From NCBI GenBank assembly GCA_945893365.1, contig CAMDED010000044.1:1-49571 (forward strand): 49,571 bases of DNA, written 5' to 3'. A program made the translations under genes and the position numbers. The stretch comes from Candidatus Sulfopaludibacter sp. SbA3. GTDB lineage: Bacteria; Acidobacteriota; Terriglobia; Bryobacterales; Bryobacteraceae. The first letter of the stretch is position 1, and the number at the start of each line of letters is the position of its first letter. This document shows, one piece after another, positions 16,678 through 25,365 of this stretch. Under the pieces are notes generated by a model. That model saw only the letters and a program-made list of their open reading frames with translations, was not told the DNA's origin and searched no databases.

Positions 16678-16973
16678 GGCGGCGAGGTTCGCGCGAACCT
16701 CGTTAACGCCCTTGCCGATGCCGGAGCCGATCCCTCGTCGGCGCCTTTCGGAAAACCGGCGTTTGCGTGCGAGGAGAACACGAAGCGGCTCCCGGATAAA
16801 TCGCTCAAGGCGTTCGACGGCGACTAGACGAATACCTCGCCGCCCTGAAGCGCCCGACTCAATAGCAGTTGCGCGTAAGATGGCTCAAGCCCTTCTGTTG
16901 CGCTACGGCATCGATTCCCGCGCCTCGAAGCTTTTGCCCGATCGGTTCCCATATCGCAAGGATCCCGCACGGT
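16594..16973. other. inter-copy spacer with degraded coding sequence
   Basis: Between the two duplicated blocks. On the plus strand a frame ending at 16827 reads LVNALADAGADPSS then KRLPDKSLKAFDGD before a stop; another frame follows with DEYLAALKRP. Related pieces (KRLPKRS, FDGDYGLK, then EYLAAL) appear in different frames after copy 2 (19180-19550). This points to a common ancestral gene, now destroyed in both places. I do not recognise the family. No RNA gene or regulatory element is evident. Confidence 0.4.
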
Positions 16974-19005
16974 CTACTGGACCCGCCAGCTTCCCATTGT
17001 TTGCCACCCGGTCGTTTCGCGGTTAGTATCGACAGTGAGCGCATGAATCGTCTTGAGGCCGCCGAACCCGGCGCTGAATGTCAATGGCAGACTCAGGGTC
17101 AGGTCGGAGCCGTTCACCTCCACTTTCGCCCGAAACAAGTAGAGCGAACACTGACTATTGCCGAGCGACTCGCGGGAACCCACCGTTTTTGCGGGCAGCC
17201 AGGCGGAACCTGCGTCATTCTGCAGTAGAATGTAATTCGTGGGGCGTACAAGCTGCAAATAGCACGAGGGAGGGGACCCTGGCGAACCGATCACAAAGTT
17301 GAGTTCGGCAAGCGCGGTCGCGCCGGCCCCATGTGCAACCTTTATCTCAAACGTTTCCGAGAGGCCGCGGCCGGCGTAGGGTTTCACCGATACCACCTTG
17401 GTTCTGGTTGGCGGCTTCCAGTTCGCCGGCGCCGCGATTTCCAGGATCGCGTAGCCTTTCCCGGCTCTCGCCACGCGGTGCCCGTCTTTGACCAGGGGAT
17501 CGATGAAGAGCTCACACCAGTTCCCAACCGTCCCGCTCCGGAGCACATCGCCCCCGACCAGTAGGCCGATGCAAGCAACCGCGATTCGCCCGTCACGCTC
17601 GCGCAAGGGGACGAGGTTTGGAATCTCGTCCGGCGTCGGGTGCCCGGGCGGGAACGCGAAGGTGCGACCGCCAGTCAAGCCATAGACGTGGAAGGGGTTC
17701 GCCGCAAGGATGGCTCGCCCTCTAAATTCGCGCTCCAGAATCTCAAAAACCTCCCCTGGGAATGGCGGCTTGTACGTCAGCCAGGAAGAAACCAGCATCG
17801 GAACCACCAGAGCGATCGAAGCCGCCGGGAACCGGGTTAACCGCACCAGATATTCGGCCACTACACCCAGGCCGACCCAAATCGGGAAACCGAAGAAGGG
17901 TAGGTGAGACTTGAGATAAACACCGGAGTAGTATCCGCGCAAGACGGCGGAAGTGACGAACATTCCACCCAGGATGGCGATCAGCAATGGGGCCGGCATC
18001 GAGCTGTCGCGGCGGACGACGTGGACTGCGGCGCCGGCAATCCCCAAGACGACTAGGACCAGGATGCTATCGTTGTACTCCGCGGGGATCTTCTTTGCCG
18101 CGTCCCCAAAACCGGCAACGCCGGCCGCAAGAAAACGAATCGGCAGCGAATGCCCCGGTGCGGCCGTTTCCAGTCCACGCCGCCCAACCGTCTTGACCAG
18201 CTCGGCGCGTGCCTCTTCGAACCCGCCGAAATAGGTCAGCACCTGAATCCCAAACAAGGCGAGCGAGAGCGCGGCGCCAATGCCGAATCCGGCCATCATT
18301 CCGACGCGGCGGCGCCAGCCGAGAAACAGGCACAGTATGCCGACTACCGTTGTGACGAACACGGCAAAGCCGTATTCGAATTGATAGAGTGCGAACGCCA
18401 GGAGTCCGGCATGCCACGGGCGCCAGACGCGACGCGCCGCGAGCACGCCCGCCCACAAAAGAGGGAACGTCCACACGCGATAGGTATTGCCCGTCCACGC
18501 CAGGAACTGGATGAAGTCGCACGACATGGCGATCGGGATGATCGGCTGCTCCCCGCAGGCTTTCCATGCCAGCACGAGTCCCATCGTGGAGCCGGCCAAG
18601 CCGAGGATAAGGATCTGAGTAGACGCCTTGTTTATACCTAGCAGGAAGAGAAGATAGTGAAGGTAGCGGGGGAAGTTGGCGTTATGTGTGTACACACCCG
18701 TGACGACTGGTGCTTCGGGGTCCACCGTATGGGCGGTTAACCAGGAAAACCTAAACGGATTGTGGTCGATTAAATTGCGAGCGTGGACGATGCTTAAGAC
18801 CGTCTCATTGCTGTCGATGAAAGCGGGTACCCCACCGCCAACCCTCCAGGACCAGACCAGGAATCCGAGGGTCCAGACGATTGTCGCCGCTAGGAAAATC
18901 CGGCGGGCTTCAAAGGTCATTGGTGCATTATGTTAGCATTTTTCGATTCGAGATCCGGTAGCGCGCCAAGTGAGCGGTGGAGCGCCATTTCGAGGACGCG
19001 GAAGG
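16952..19005. repeat. tandem duplication, copy 2 (about 2.1 kb)
   Basis: Direct repeat of 14592-16677, separated from it by about 275 bases. Differences include a clean 33-base deletion in the coding region and many single-base changes clustered in the part encoding the soluble C-terminal domain. Both ends match the ends of copy 1, so the unit is one gene with its flanks. Confidence 0.88.
16974..18920 (-). CDS. polytopic membrane protein, duplicate 2
   Basis: A 648-residue protein that parallels the preceding copy helix for helix; the length difference of 11 residues is accounted for by a single in-frame deletion (AAKKIPAEYND against AAKMISPRLASRTNFPAEYN). The C-terminal soluble part has diverged more (for example GGDVLRSGTVGNWCELF against GGAAIQRGNIGNECGLF), although the membrane part is nearly unchanged. 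That pattern suggests either relaxed or diversifying change in the extracytoplasmic domain, or gene conversion holding the membrane part constant. The function is presumed to be the same, unknown membrane GT-C-like role. The reading frame is fully open. Confidence 0.8.
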   Translation of the reverse strand: MTFEARRIFLAATIVWTLGFLVWSWRVGGGVPAFIDSNETVLSIVHARNLIDHNPFRFSWLTAHTVDPEAPVVTGVYTHNANFPRYLHYLLFLLGINKASTQILILGLAGSTMGLVLAWKACGEQPIIPIAMSCDFIQFLAWTGNTYRVWTFPLLWAGVLAARRVWRPWHAGLLAFALYQFEYGFAVFVTTVVGILCLFLGWRRRVGMMAGFGIGAALSLALFGIQVLTYFGGFEEARAELVKTVGRRGLETAAPGHSLPIRFLAAGVAGFGDAAKKIPAEYNDSILVLVVLGIAGAAVHVVRRDSSMPAPLLIAILGGMFVTSAVLRGYYSGVYLKSHLPFFGFPIWVGLGVVAEYLVRLTRFPAASIALVVPMLVSSWLTYKPPFPGEVFEILEREFRGRAILAANPFHVYGLTGGRTFAFPPGHPTPDEIPNLVPLRERDGRIAVACIGLLVGGDVLRSGTVGNWCELFIDPLVKDGHRVARAGKGYAILEIAAPANWKPPTRTKVVSVKPYAGRGLSETFEIKVAHGAGATALAELNFVIGSPGSPPSCYLQLVRPTNYILLQNDAGSAWLPAKTVGSRESLGNSQCSLYLFRAKVEVNGSDLTLSLPLTFSAGFGGLKTIHALTVDTNRETTGWQTMGSWRVQ

Positions 19006-19849
19006 CGCGGAAGCGAGTTGCCGAGGGCGCACCAATGACCCGGGCCAGCACCGGGCCGGAAATCGAACAAGTCCCCAGCGGCCGCGAGGTTCGCGCGATC
19101 CCTCGGTGCCGCCATGGCCGCCGCCCGTCCCGCCCTCGTCTGCGCCTTTCAGAAAACCGGCGTCTACGTCCGCGAGCGGAACGCGAAGCGGCTGCCGAAA
19201 AGATCGCGACGGCCATTTGACGGCGACTACGGACTTAAAATGAAACCACCGTTGCAATTGGCAGCCCGTGGGGCGGGCGATCGTCTTTTGTCGCCTGTTG
19301 GGGAGGGCCTACGGCCCGCGAAGCTTCAATGAAAAACCGAAAGGCGGCAATGGAGGCTTGGCCCGATCTTCGCTTTTGCGACCCTCGTGTTTTATTTATG
19401 GGCTTAGGGTGGTTTTTCGACCCTGCCTTCCACCGCGAAAACGGCAGGCCACAAACGACGATGGCCTGCCCCACCGCCACCACGGTTCCATGGGGAAATT
19501 TGCAACGGTTATATCGTGACGAGCCCTTAGCCGAATACCTCGCCGCGCTGAATTGTCCGATTGAACGGCACACTTCCTTACCTTCATGTCGTTATGCCGA
19601 TTCCCGCCGCAGGTGAAGACTTGAGGTGGCCTGTCGCTTATCCATGCCATGCGCCCTGTCCAGCGGCGCGTGGCCCGTCTTGCCTCCCCCGCCATGGGAA
19701 AGCTCCGCATGAAACCATCCTCGACGAGATACTGAAAAAGCGTGTCGGTTTCCGGCCGCACCAACCCGCGCACAGTAAAGCGGAAGGCCGGCCGCGAGTG
19801 GCTCGACGTTGCCCAGCGGATCGGGTTCGACCAAAGGGCGGCGCCGGTG
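19006..19849. other. gene-poor decayed region
   Basis: No intact gene is supported. It contains remnants shared with the spacer after copy 1 (19140-19240), the terminal-inverted-repeat element at 19268-19474, and on the minus strand mixed-frame pieces (19850-19600) such as TDTLFQYLVEDG and GHAPLDRAHGMDK that look like the wreck of an ankyrin-repeat gene. The ankyrin reading is weak, as the pieces lie in different frames. Confidence 0.4.
19268..19474. repeat. MITE-like element with imperfect 33-base terminal inverted repeats
   Basis: The left end (19268-19300, GTGGGGCGGGCGATCGTC...) is the reverse complement of the right end (19442-19474) with about seven mismatches in 33. The right end itself contains a perfect 9-bp hairpin (GGCAGGCCA at 19443-19451, TGGCCTGCC at 19462-19470, 10-base loop); the left end has a weaker one (GGCGA/TCGCC). 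Total length is about 207 bases with no convincing gene inside. I see no target-site duplication. It could be a MITE or another dispersed acidobacterial repeat. Confidence 0.55.
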
Positions 19850-21793
19850 TTAGCAACCGCACGTGCGAGCCTTGCTCTCCACAACGGGCAAGTCCACCCT
19901 CCCCGGCGCCGACGGCGGCACGTCGTGGGCGGGGTTCATTTCGAAGAATCCATTCGGCTTGAGAAGAAAGCCGATGTACGCGGTCGGCATCACGGGATAA
20001 TCTTCGGGTCGTGGGACGTGCGTGTGTCCGAAGGTGTACCAGAACACGATATCGGTGTCCTCGACTCGACGGTCGGCCTCCGTCCACTTCGAAAGGCCGT
20101 CACCGCCCGAACTCTGGTTAGGATAGTCGCCGGCCGCGTAGCGCTCGCCGTCGAAGTAGGGGGTGACCCAAACGTGATGGTTCACGAAACCCGCCCGCTT
20201 GCGCCACCAGGCATTCGGCGATGCGAGCGGAAACGAGTTGTCCCCGGGCAGGAACTTGTAGCTTACCGGTTCGCCCACGGAATTCGCTACCGACGGATTG
20301 ATAATGCGCCATGTGCGCGCCGTTTCGAGCTTCAAGTGCCCTCGCGCCTCCTTTTCAGCGGCGAGCGTCGTAGCCTTTGCCTGAAATGCGTTTTCGAACG
20401 GATTGTGCTCGCCGGCGGGGTCTGCTTCGACGTCGATGCGCTGTACGGTGTTGGCGGAGCCGTCCAAATCAAAGTCCAGACGGACGTTGAAGAAGTGCTG
20501 ATGGTTCGGGGCGTAGAGCTGCGGCGCGATGAGCGCTCCGTAGGGAGACTTCGCGGCCGGGTGAAGCGCGCCGAGCGAGAGAATACCCGTGAGCTTGATC
20601 TCAAACTGAATGTTGCCGTCCTGATAGAAATACCAGAAGAACCCGTATTCGTAGTTCTCAACGGTTGAGATCGACGACACCACCAGGCGCCGCGAACGGC
20701 GAACTTCGGGCGCTTCGGGCAGACGCCGGTCCGTGTGTTTCCACAGAATCCCGAAGTCCTCTTCATGGATGCAGATCGCGTTGGGAATCGTCAGCGCCCC
20801 TCCGCGGCTATCGCAAAGATGAGCATCGAGGTAGACGATGGGTCCCACGCAGTCGCAGCCCAGTCGAAGGCTATTCGCGCACATGCCCATCCCGTATTCG
20901 CCCACATCGAAGGCATTCTTGCGGGCCTGCTGAGGACTGGGGTCGCCATAGGGCACCACCATTTCCGTAAGCGACGCGCGGTAGAGAATGGACCGGTCGC
21001 GGCCCTTGTCGCGATACCGGATGTGATGCAGCGTCAGCCCTTCGCGCGCGTTGAAGCCGATGACGAACTTCCAGTTCTGCCAGAGCATCCGATTGCCTTC
21101 CAGGGTGAAGCTCGGGCCCTCGGGCTGGGTGATCGTGAGGGGCTTGATGCCGCTCCTTTGGTTCGGAACGCGTTGGGCGGAATAATTGCCGGGCTTCGGA
21201 GGCAACGGCCAGACGCCGTACTCTTCAATCCGGATTACCTGCATGATGTTGAGGTCGACTACGGGCCGGATGCCTTCAATCGGCCGAACATAGCCGTTGT
21301 CGGTACGGTCTCTCCGCAGAAAACAGAGCGGCCGGGCAAGACGCCGCGTGCGATCCTCCTCCGAGCCGTAGTTGCCGGCGCTCCAGATATCCACCATCAC
21401 GAGGGACGTGTCCTCGATACCGTAGTGCTTCTTCAGGGCCGCGCGGAACTCTTCGCTCGCAAGCACGGCCTGTTCGCACTCCACCTGCTCGTCGATCGAC
21501 ATCGTGGGCTGCGCGCCTGGAGGCGCGTAACGCGGCGGGCTGACGCGGGCGGTGGTGAGATTCACGTCGACGTGGAAGCAGGCGTTCCGGGCGTTGTCGT
21601 GCAGGACGGCTTCCGCCTCGCGCCCGGGCATCTCGATGTCCGGCCAGTTGTGAACGAGGTCTTTGGGCGGTTCCTTCAACATCACGCTGATCACGCGAGT
21701 GACCGGCGTGAATTCAGGCAGAGTCCGTAGAAGTGCGACGGCGCGCTCCACTTCGGCCGCCGACAGTGGTTCCAATGGGTGAAGATAGGACAT
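19850..21793 (-). CDS. primary-amine oxidase (copper/TPQ)
   Basis: A 647-residue copper amine oxidase, which oxidatively deaminates primary amines to aldehyde, NH3 and H2O2. The topaquinone precursor is Tyr381 in the consensus N-Y-E-Y (VENYEYGF). The catalytic-base aspartate lies in FDVGEYGMG (Asp296), and copper ligands are provided by HQHFF plus a late histidine near TFGHTHVPRPEDYP. Length and residue spacing match the bacterial enzymes such as the Arthrobacter one. The ATG at 21793 follows GAGGAA by a short gap. No signal peptide is seen, so it should be cytoplasmic unless exported otherwise. It diverges from the TonB-dependent receptor gene. Confidence 0.93.
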   Translation of the reverse strand: MSYLHPLEPLSAAEVERAVALLRTLPEFTPVTRVISVMLKEPPKDLVHNWPDIEMPGREAEAVLHDNARNACFHVDVNLTTARVSPPRYAPPGAQPTMSIDEQVECEQAVLASEEFRAALKKHYGIEDTSLVMVDIWSAGNYGSEEDRTRRLARPLCFLRRDRTDNGYVRPIEGIRPVVDLNIMQVIRIEEYGVWPLPPKPGNYSAQRVPNQRSGIKPLTITQPEGPSFTLEGNRMLWQNWKFVIGFNAREGLTLHHIRYRDKGRDRSILYRASLTEMVVPYGDPSPQQARKNAFDVGEYGMGMCANSLRLGCDCVGPIVYLDAHLCDSRGGALTIPNAICIHEEDFGILWKHTDRRLPEAPEVRRSRRLVVSSISTVENYEYGFFWYFYQDGNIQFEIKLTGILSLGALHPAAKSPYGALIAPQLYAPNHQHFFNVRLDFDLDGSANTVQRIDVEADPAGEHNPFENAFQAKATTLAAEKEARGHLKLETARTWRIINPSVANSVGEPVSYKFLPGDNSFPLASPNAWWRKRAGFVNHHVWVTPYFDGERYAAGDYPNQSSGGDGLSKWTEADRRVEDTDIVFWYTFGHTHVPRPEDYPVMPTAYIGFLLKPNGFFEMNPAHDVPPSAPGRVDLPVVESKARTCGC

Positions 21794-22139
21794 AAAAATT
21801 CCTCGCTAAGAGATGAAACACCCCCGGACGAGGGGAGCGCCTGGGAGCAATTATACATCCGTATCCGGGCCGGAGCCTCCAACACGCCAAGAAGGGAGCC
21901 ACGCGAAATCGCCCGCACTTCCCGCCGGCGGAGCGAGCAAGAGCCGCATCCGCCGGCTCCAATCCCCGCGGACCTTCTTCATCGAAATAGCGCTTGAAGC
22001 CGCACCGCCGGCGCGGTTCGCCGCCACGCAGTATCGAGCTTTCTTTCGCTTGACTTCGCGGAGATCGCGGCAGTATCATCCTGTAAAGCGCATCATCGTG
22101 ATGCCTGCCCAAGTAGGCACCATTTGGAGGCCCAAAAAC
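21794..22139. promoter_or_regulatory. divergent intergenic region, amine oxidase / TonB receptor
   Basis: About 345 bases that must hold promoters for both directions. I find two small dyads close to the receptor start: CATCA-tcg-TGATG at 22091-22103 and TGCCT-N8-AGGCA at 22102-22119, adjoining each other. No strong -35/-10 pair is visible. The open frame through this region into the receptor has no signal-peptide character, and I treat it as non-coding. Confidence 0.35.
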
Positions 22140-25100
22140 GTGCTTAATCGAAGGCTTGCTCTTGCTTTATTGATAACGGGTCTGGCAAACGCCCAGTCCC
22201 TCGATACCGGCATCCTCGGCACCATCGTCGATCCCGCCGGAGCCGTCCTCACTGTTGCCTCGGTCACCGTAACTCAACCGGCCACGGGATTCACGCGGAC
22301 AATTCAAACCGGCGCCGACGGCAGCTACGAGATCCGCTACTTGCGCCCCGGCGACTACGTCGTGGACGTAAAGGCGCCCGGCTTCCGCTCCGAGCGCCGC
22401 ACCGGGATTACGCTTCAAATTTCTCAGTTGGCCCGCATCGACTTCACTCTCCAGGTGGGGCAAGTACAGGAAACCATCGAGGTAACCGCCGCCGCGCCCA
22501 TCCTTCAGACGGAAAACGCGACCCTGGGCGAGGTGGTCGCCCGCGAACGCGTGGTCAATTTGCCGCTCAACGGCCGCAACTTCCTTCAGTTGTCCACCCT
22601 CACCCCCGGCGTCGTCGTGCAGGAGGAGGCGAACGGCCAGCGCACCCGCGTCATCGCCAACGGAACCCGCGACATTTGGATGCAGGTCAACATCAACGGA
22701 ATCACCGCGGTGAATAACCGCGCCAACTTCATCAATTTTTATCCCTCGATCGACGCGATTCAGGAGTTCAAGGTGCAGAGCTCCAACTACTCGGCGGAGT
22801 ACGGGGGTAACGCGGGCGCGAACATCAACATGCAGCTTCGCACCGGCACCAACGAATTCCACGGTTCCGTCTTCGAGTTTCTGCGCAACCAGAAACTGGA
22901 CGCGCGCGGCTACTTCCGGCCCGAGCCGCTGCCGAAGGACGTCCTGCGCCGCAATCAGTTTGGCGCGGTCCTCGCCGGACCGGTCAAAAGGGACAAGACT
23001 TTCTTCATGATTGGCTACGAGGGCCAGCGTTCCCTGATTGAGCGAGCCGGAACCGCCGTCGTCCTCACAGCCGAGCAGCGCCGCGGCGATTACACCGGCG
23101 CCGCCCCCGTCATCGATCCCCTCAATGGCCTACCCTTTCCCGGCAACGTGATTCCCCCGTCGCGCATCAACCCCGTGTCGGCCCGCATTATCAACCAATA
23201 CACGCCGCTGCCGAACGTTGCGGGAGCCGTCAACTATGCCGGCGTCACACAGGACGTGACGGATATCGATCAAGTGCTCGGCCGCGTCGATCATTCGCTC
23301 TCGGAGAAAGATCAACTTTCGTTTCACTATATCTACGCCGCGCGATCCTTTCCGAATACGGATATAAACCCGTTTTTCCGTTACACCGCCACGTTCCCCA
23401 ATTCGAGCTTCGGCGTGCAGCACATCCACACTTTCGGGCCGCGTCTGCTCAACGAGTTCCGTTTCGGCTACCATATGGGTAACATCCAGAAGTTCGGCGC
23501 GCGCACGGGCACGGACTTTACCATCGAGTCTCTCGGAATCAACGGGCTCAAGGTCGGCGGGCCCGACGGCCGTCCTCTGCGAAAAGACGAGCAGGGCTTT
23601 CCCGTGCTCGGCATCGAAGGCTACCTCGGCATCGGCGACAGCCAGGCGTCCTCCAACCTCGATAACAGCAAGACGTTTCAGTGGGTCGACAACTTCAGCA
23701 TCATTCGCGGCGCTCACTCGATGAAGGTCGGAGGCGATGTCCGCTTCCATTCCGATGACGCCACCACCAACAACTGGCCTTTCTCGAATATAGCCTTCAC
23801 TCGAGACATCAGCGGCAACTCGGCCGCGGCCTTCATGCTCGGCTTTCCGCGAACCGTTCTCACTCCGGAGGGCGTCCCGATCTCCAAGGTTCGCCAGATG
23901 CGCTACGGCGTCTACTTCCAGGACGACTGGAAAGTCACCGCGAACCTTACGCTCAACCTGGGCCTCCGCTACGATCTGTTCGGATTGCCGCGCGAGATAA
24001 ACAACATCAGCCGCACTCTCCGATTCGATCTCGGGCCCCAGCCCGTGCTCTATCCGGAACCCGGCAAGCGCGCGGACCTTTGGCTCAACGAATACAAGTA
24101 TTTCGGCCCCCGCGTCGGCTTCGCCTACCGCTTGTCCGGCAAAAGCGTCATTCGCGGCGGGTACGGCCTGTTCTACACGGCGGCGCAATTCGACAACATC
24201 AACATCATGCAGTTGAATCCCCCCGCCGGCGGCAGCCTTACCATCGTCAATCCCGCGCTCAATCCTCCGGCGACGATCCAGAATCCCGTGCCCCGCGAGA
24301 TCTTCCCCGACAACCCGATCTTCAACGTCGCCACCATCGCGCCCGACCGCAAGCGCCGCAACGCTTACGTTCAGAACTTCAATCTTCAGGCGTCGCGCCA
24401 GCTCACCACGAACGATGTCCTCGAAGTCGGCTGGGTCGCGAGCAAAGGCACATTCATGGATACCAGTCTCAATAGCTGGAACAACCCGCTGCCCAGTCTC
24501 ATTCCATTCACCCAGTCGCGGCGTCCTTTCCCTCAGTTCAACCGCATTCGCATGGTTGTCGCCGACGGCAACTCGATTTATCACTCGCTCCAAGCCCGCT
24601 TGGAACACCGGTTTTCTCGAGGACTCAGCCTGACCTCCGCCTACACCTGGAGCCATTTCATCGACGATACCGCCCAAACCATCAATCGGGGGGGATACGG
24701 CGGCCAGAATCCACTGGATCGCGGAAAGGCGGAGCGTGCGGATTCGATCAACGACATCCGCCACCGGCTTGTCGTCGGCTACGTGTTTGAATTGCCGTGG
24801 GGAAGTAGTCTCAAAGGGGTTTCCAAACTGGTGTTGGGCGGATGGCAGACGGGAGGAATTGTAACCATGCAGAGTGGCTCGCCTTTCAACATCGTCCAGA
24901 GCGGCGATACTCAGAATGTCGAGTTTGCGGGGTGGTCGCGGCCTCATATCCTTCCGGGCCGCTCCCCGATACTCGACAATCGCGACGCCTCCCGCTGGTT
25001 CGACACGACGGCTTTCGACCGAAGCATCGGCGTTTTCGGCACGTCCCCGCGCAACCCGGTCGTCGGCCCCGGGCTCCACACCTTCGACCTCTCGGCGTCG

Positions 25101-25286
25101 AAATCTTTTCCGATGCCCTGGCGCGAGGCGCACTCGCTCATGTTCCGCGCCGAGCTGTTCAACTCGCTCAACACGCCTCAGTTCGGCCAACCCGGTGGAA
25201 CGTTAGGCACCGGAGCCTACGGACGCGTCACGGGCACGCGCTCCGACAACCGTCAGATTCAACTGGCGCTAAAGTATACTTTCTGA
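22140..25286 (+). CDS. TonB-dependent receptor, Oar-like
   Basis: Outer-membrane protein of 1048 residues from a GTG at 22140, preceded by TTGGAGG nine bases away; from here the product starts with a proper signal peptide (LNRRLALALLITGLANAQS). Next come a carboxypeptidase-regulatory-like domain (about residues 20-105), the plug domain with LPLNGRNFLQLSTLTPG, and a long beta-barrel ending in aromatic LALKYTF, the outer-membrane insertion signal. Such receptors import large substrates, often glycans or peptides, in Acidobacteriota. It is divergent from the amine oxidase and convergent with the hydrolase-like gene. The ligand is unknown. Confidence 0.9.
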   Translation: MLNRRLALALLITGLANAQSLDTGILGTIVDPAGAVLTVASVTVTQPATGFTRTIQTGADGSYEIRYLRPGDYVVDVKAPGFRSERRTGITLQISQLARIDFTLQVGQVQETIEVTAAAPILQTENATLGEVVARERVVNLPLNGRNFLQLSTLTPGVVVQEEANGQRTRVIANGTRDIWMQVNINGITAVNNRANFINFYPSIDAIQEFKVQSSNYSAEYGGNAGANINMQLRTGTNEFHGSVFEFLRNQKLDARGYFRPEPLPKDVLRRNQFGAVLAGPVKRDKTFFMIGYEGQRSLIERAGTAVVLTAEQRRGDYTGAAPVIDPLNGLPFPGNVIPPSRINPVSARIINQYTPLPNVAGAVNYAGVTQDVTDIDQVLGRVDHSLSEKDQLSFHYIYAARSFPNTDINPFFRYTATFPNSSFGVQHIHTFGPRLLNEFRFGYHMGNIQKFGARTGTDFTIESLGINGLKVGGPDGRPLRKDEQGFPVLGIEGYLGIGDSQASSNLDNSKTFQWVDNFSIIRGAHSMKVGGDVRFHSDDATTNNWPFSNIAFTRDISGNSAAAFMLGFPRTVLTPEGVPISKVRQMRYGVYFQDDWKVTANLTLNLGLRYDLFGLPREINNISRTLRFDLGPQPVLYPEPGKRADLWLNEYKYFGPRVGFAYRLSGKSVIRGGYGLFYTAAQFDNINIMQLNPPAGGSLTIVNPALNPPATIQNPVPREIFPDNPIFNVATIAPDRKRRNAYVQNFNLQASRQLTTNDVLEVGWVASKGTFMDTSLNSWNNPLPSLIPFTQSRRPFPQFNRIRMVVADGNSIYHSLQARLEHRFSRGLSLTSAYTWSHFIDDTAQTINRGGYGGQNPLDRGKAERADSINDIRHRLVVGYVFELPWGSSLKGVSKLVLGGWQTGGIVTMQSGSPFNIVQSGDTQNVEFAGWSRPHILPGRSPILDNRDASRWFDTTAFDRSIGVFGTSPRNPVVGPGLHTFDLSASKSFPMPWREAHSLMFRAELFNSLNTPQFGQPGGTLGTGAYGRVTGTRSDNRQIQLALKYTF

Positions 25287-25307
25287 CGTTTCTTCAACCG
25301 GCGAATC

Positions 25308-25357
25308 GGGCCGTCTCATGGACGGCCCTCCGGTGGTTGCGGGCGCCAAGAGCCCGC
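25308..25357. terminator. twin hairpins between convergent genes
   Basis: Two perfect inverted repeats lie in the 79 bases between the converging stop codons. The first is GGGCCGTC / GACGGCCC (25308-25315, 25321-25328; 5-base loop); the second is GCGGGC / GCCCGC (25339-25344, 25352-25357; 7-base loop). Neither is followed by a good T-run, so they resemble weak bidirectional or Rho-assisted terminators. Confidence 0.5.
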
Positions 25358-25365
25358 GCCCCAAT

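Noticed and set aside
19600-19850. Ankyrin-repeat protein gene on the minus strand
   Set aside because: Ankyrin-like words occur in three different frames without a continuous repeat; too weak for a gene or pseudogene call.
21813-22139. N-terminal extension of the first TonB receptor to 21813
   Set aside because: The extension is unlike a signal peptide, and a GTG with GGAGG at 22140 yields a normal one.
23130-25190. 686-codon open frame on the minus strand opposite the TonB receptor gene
   Set aside because: It is exactly antisense to a recognised receptor, has no family features, and such mirror frames are expected at this GC content.
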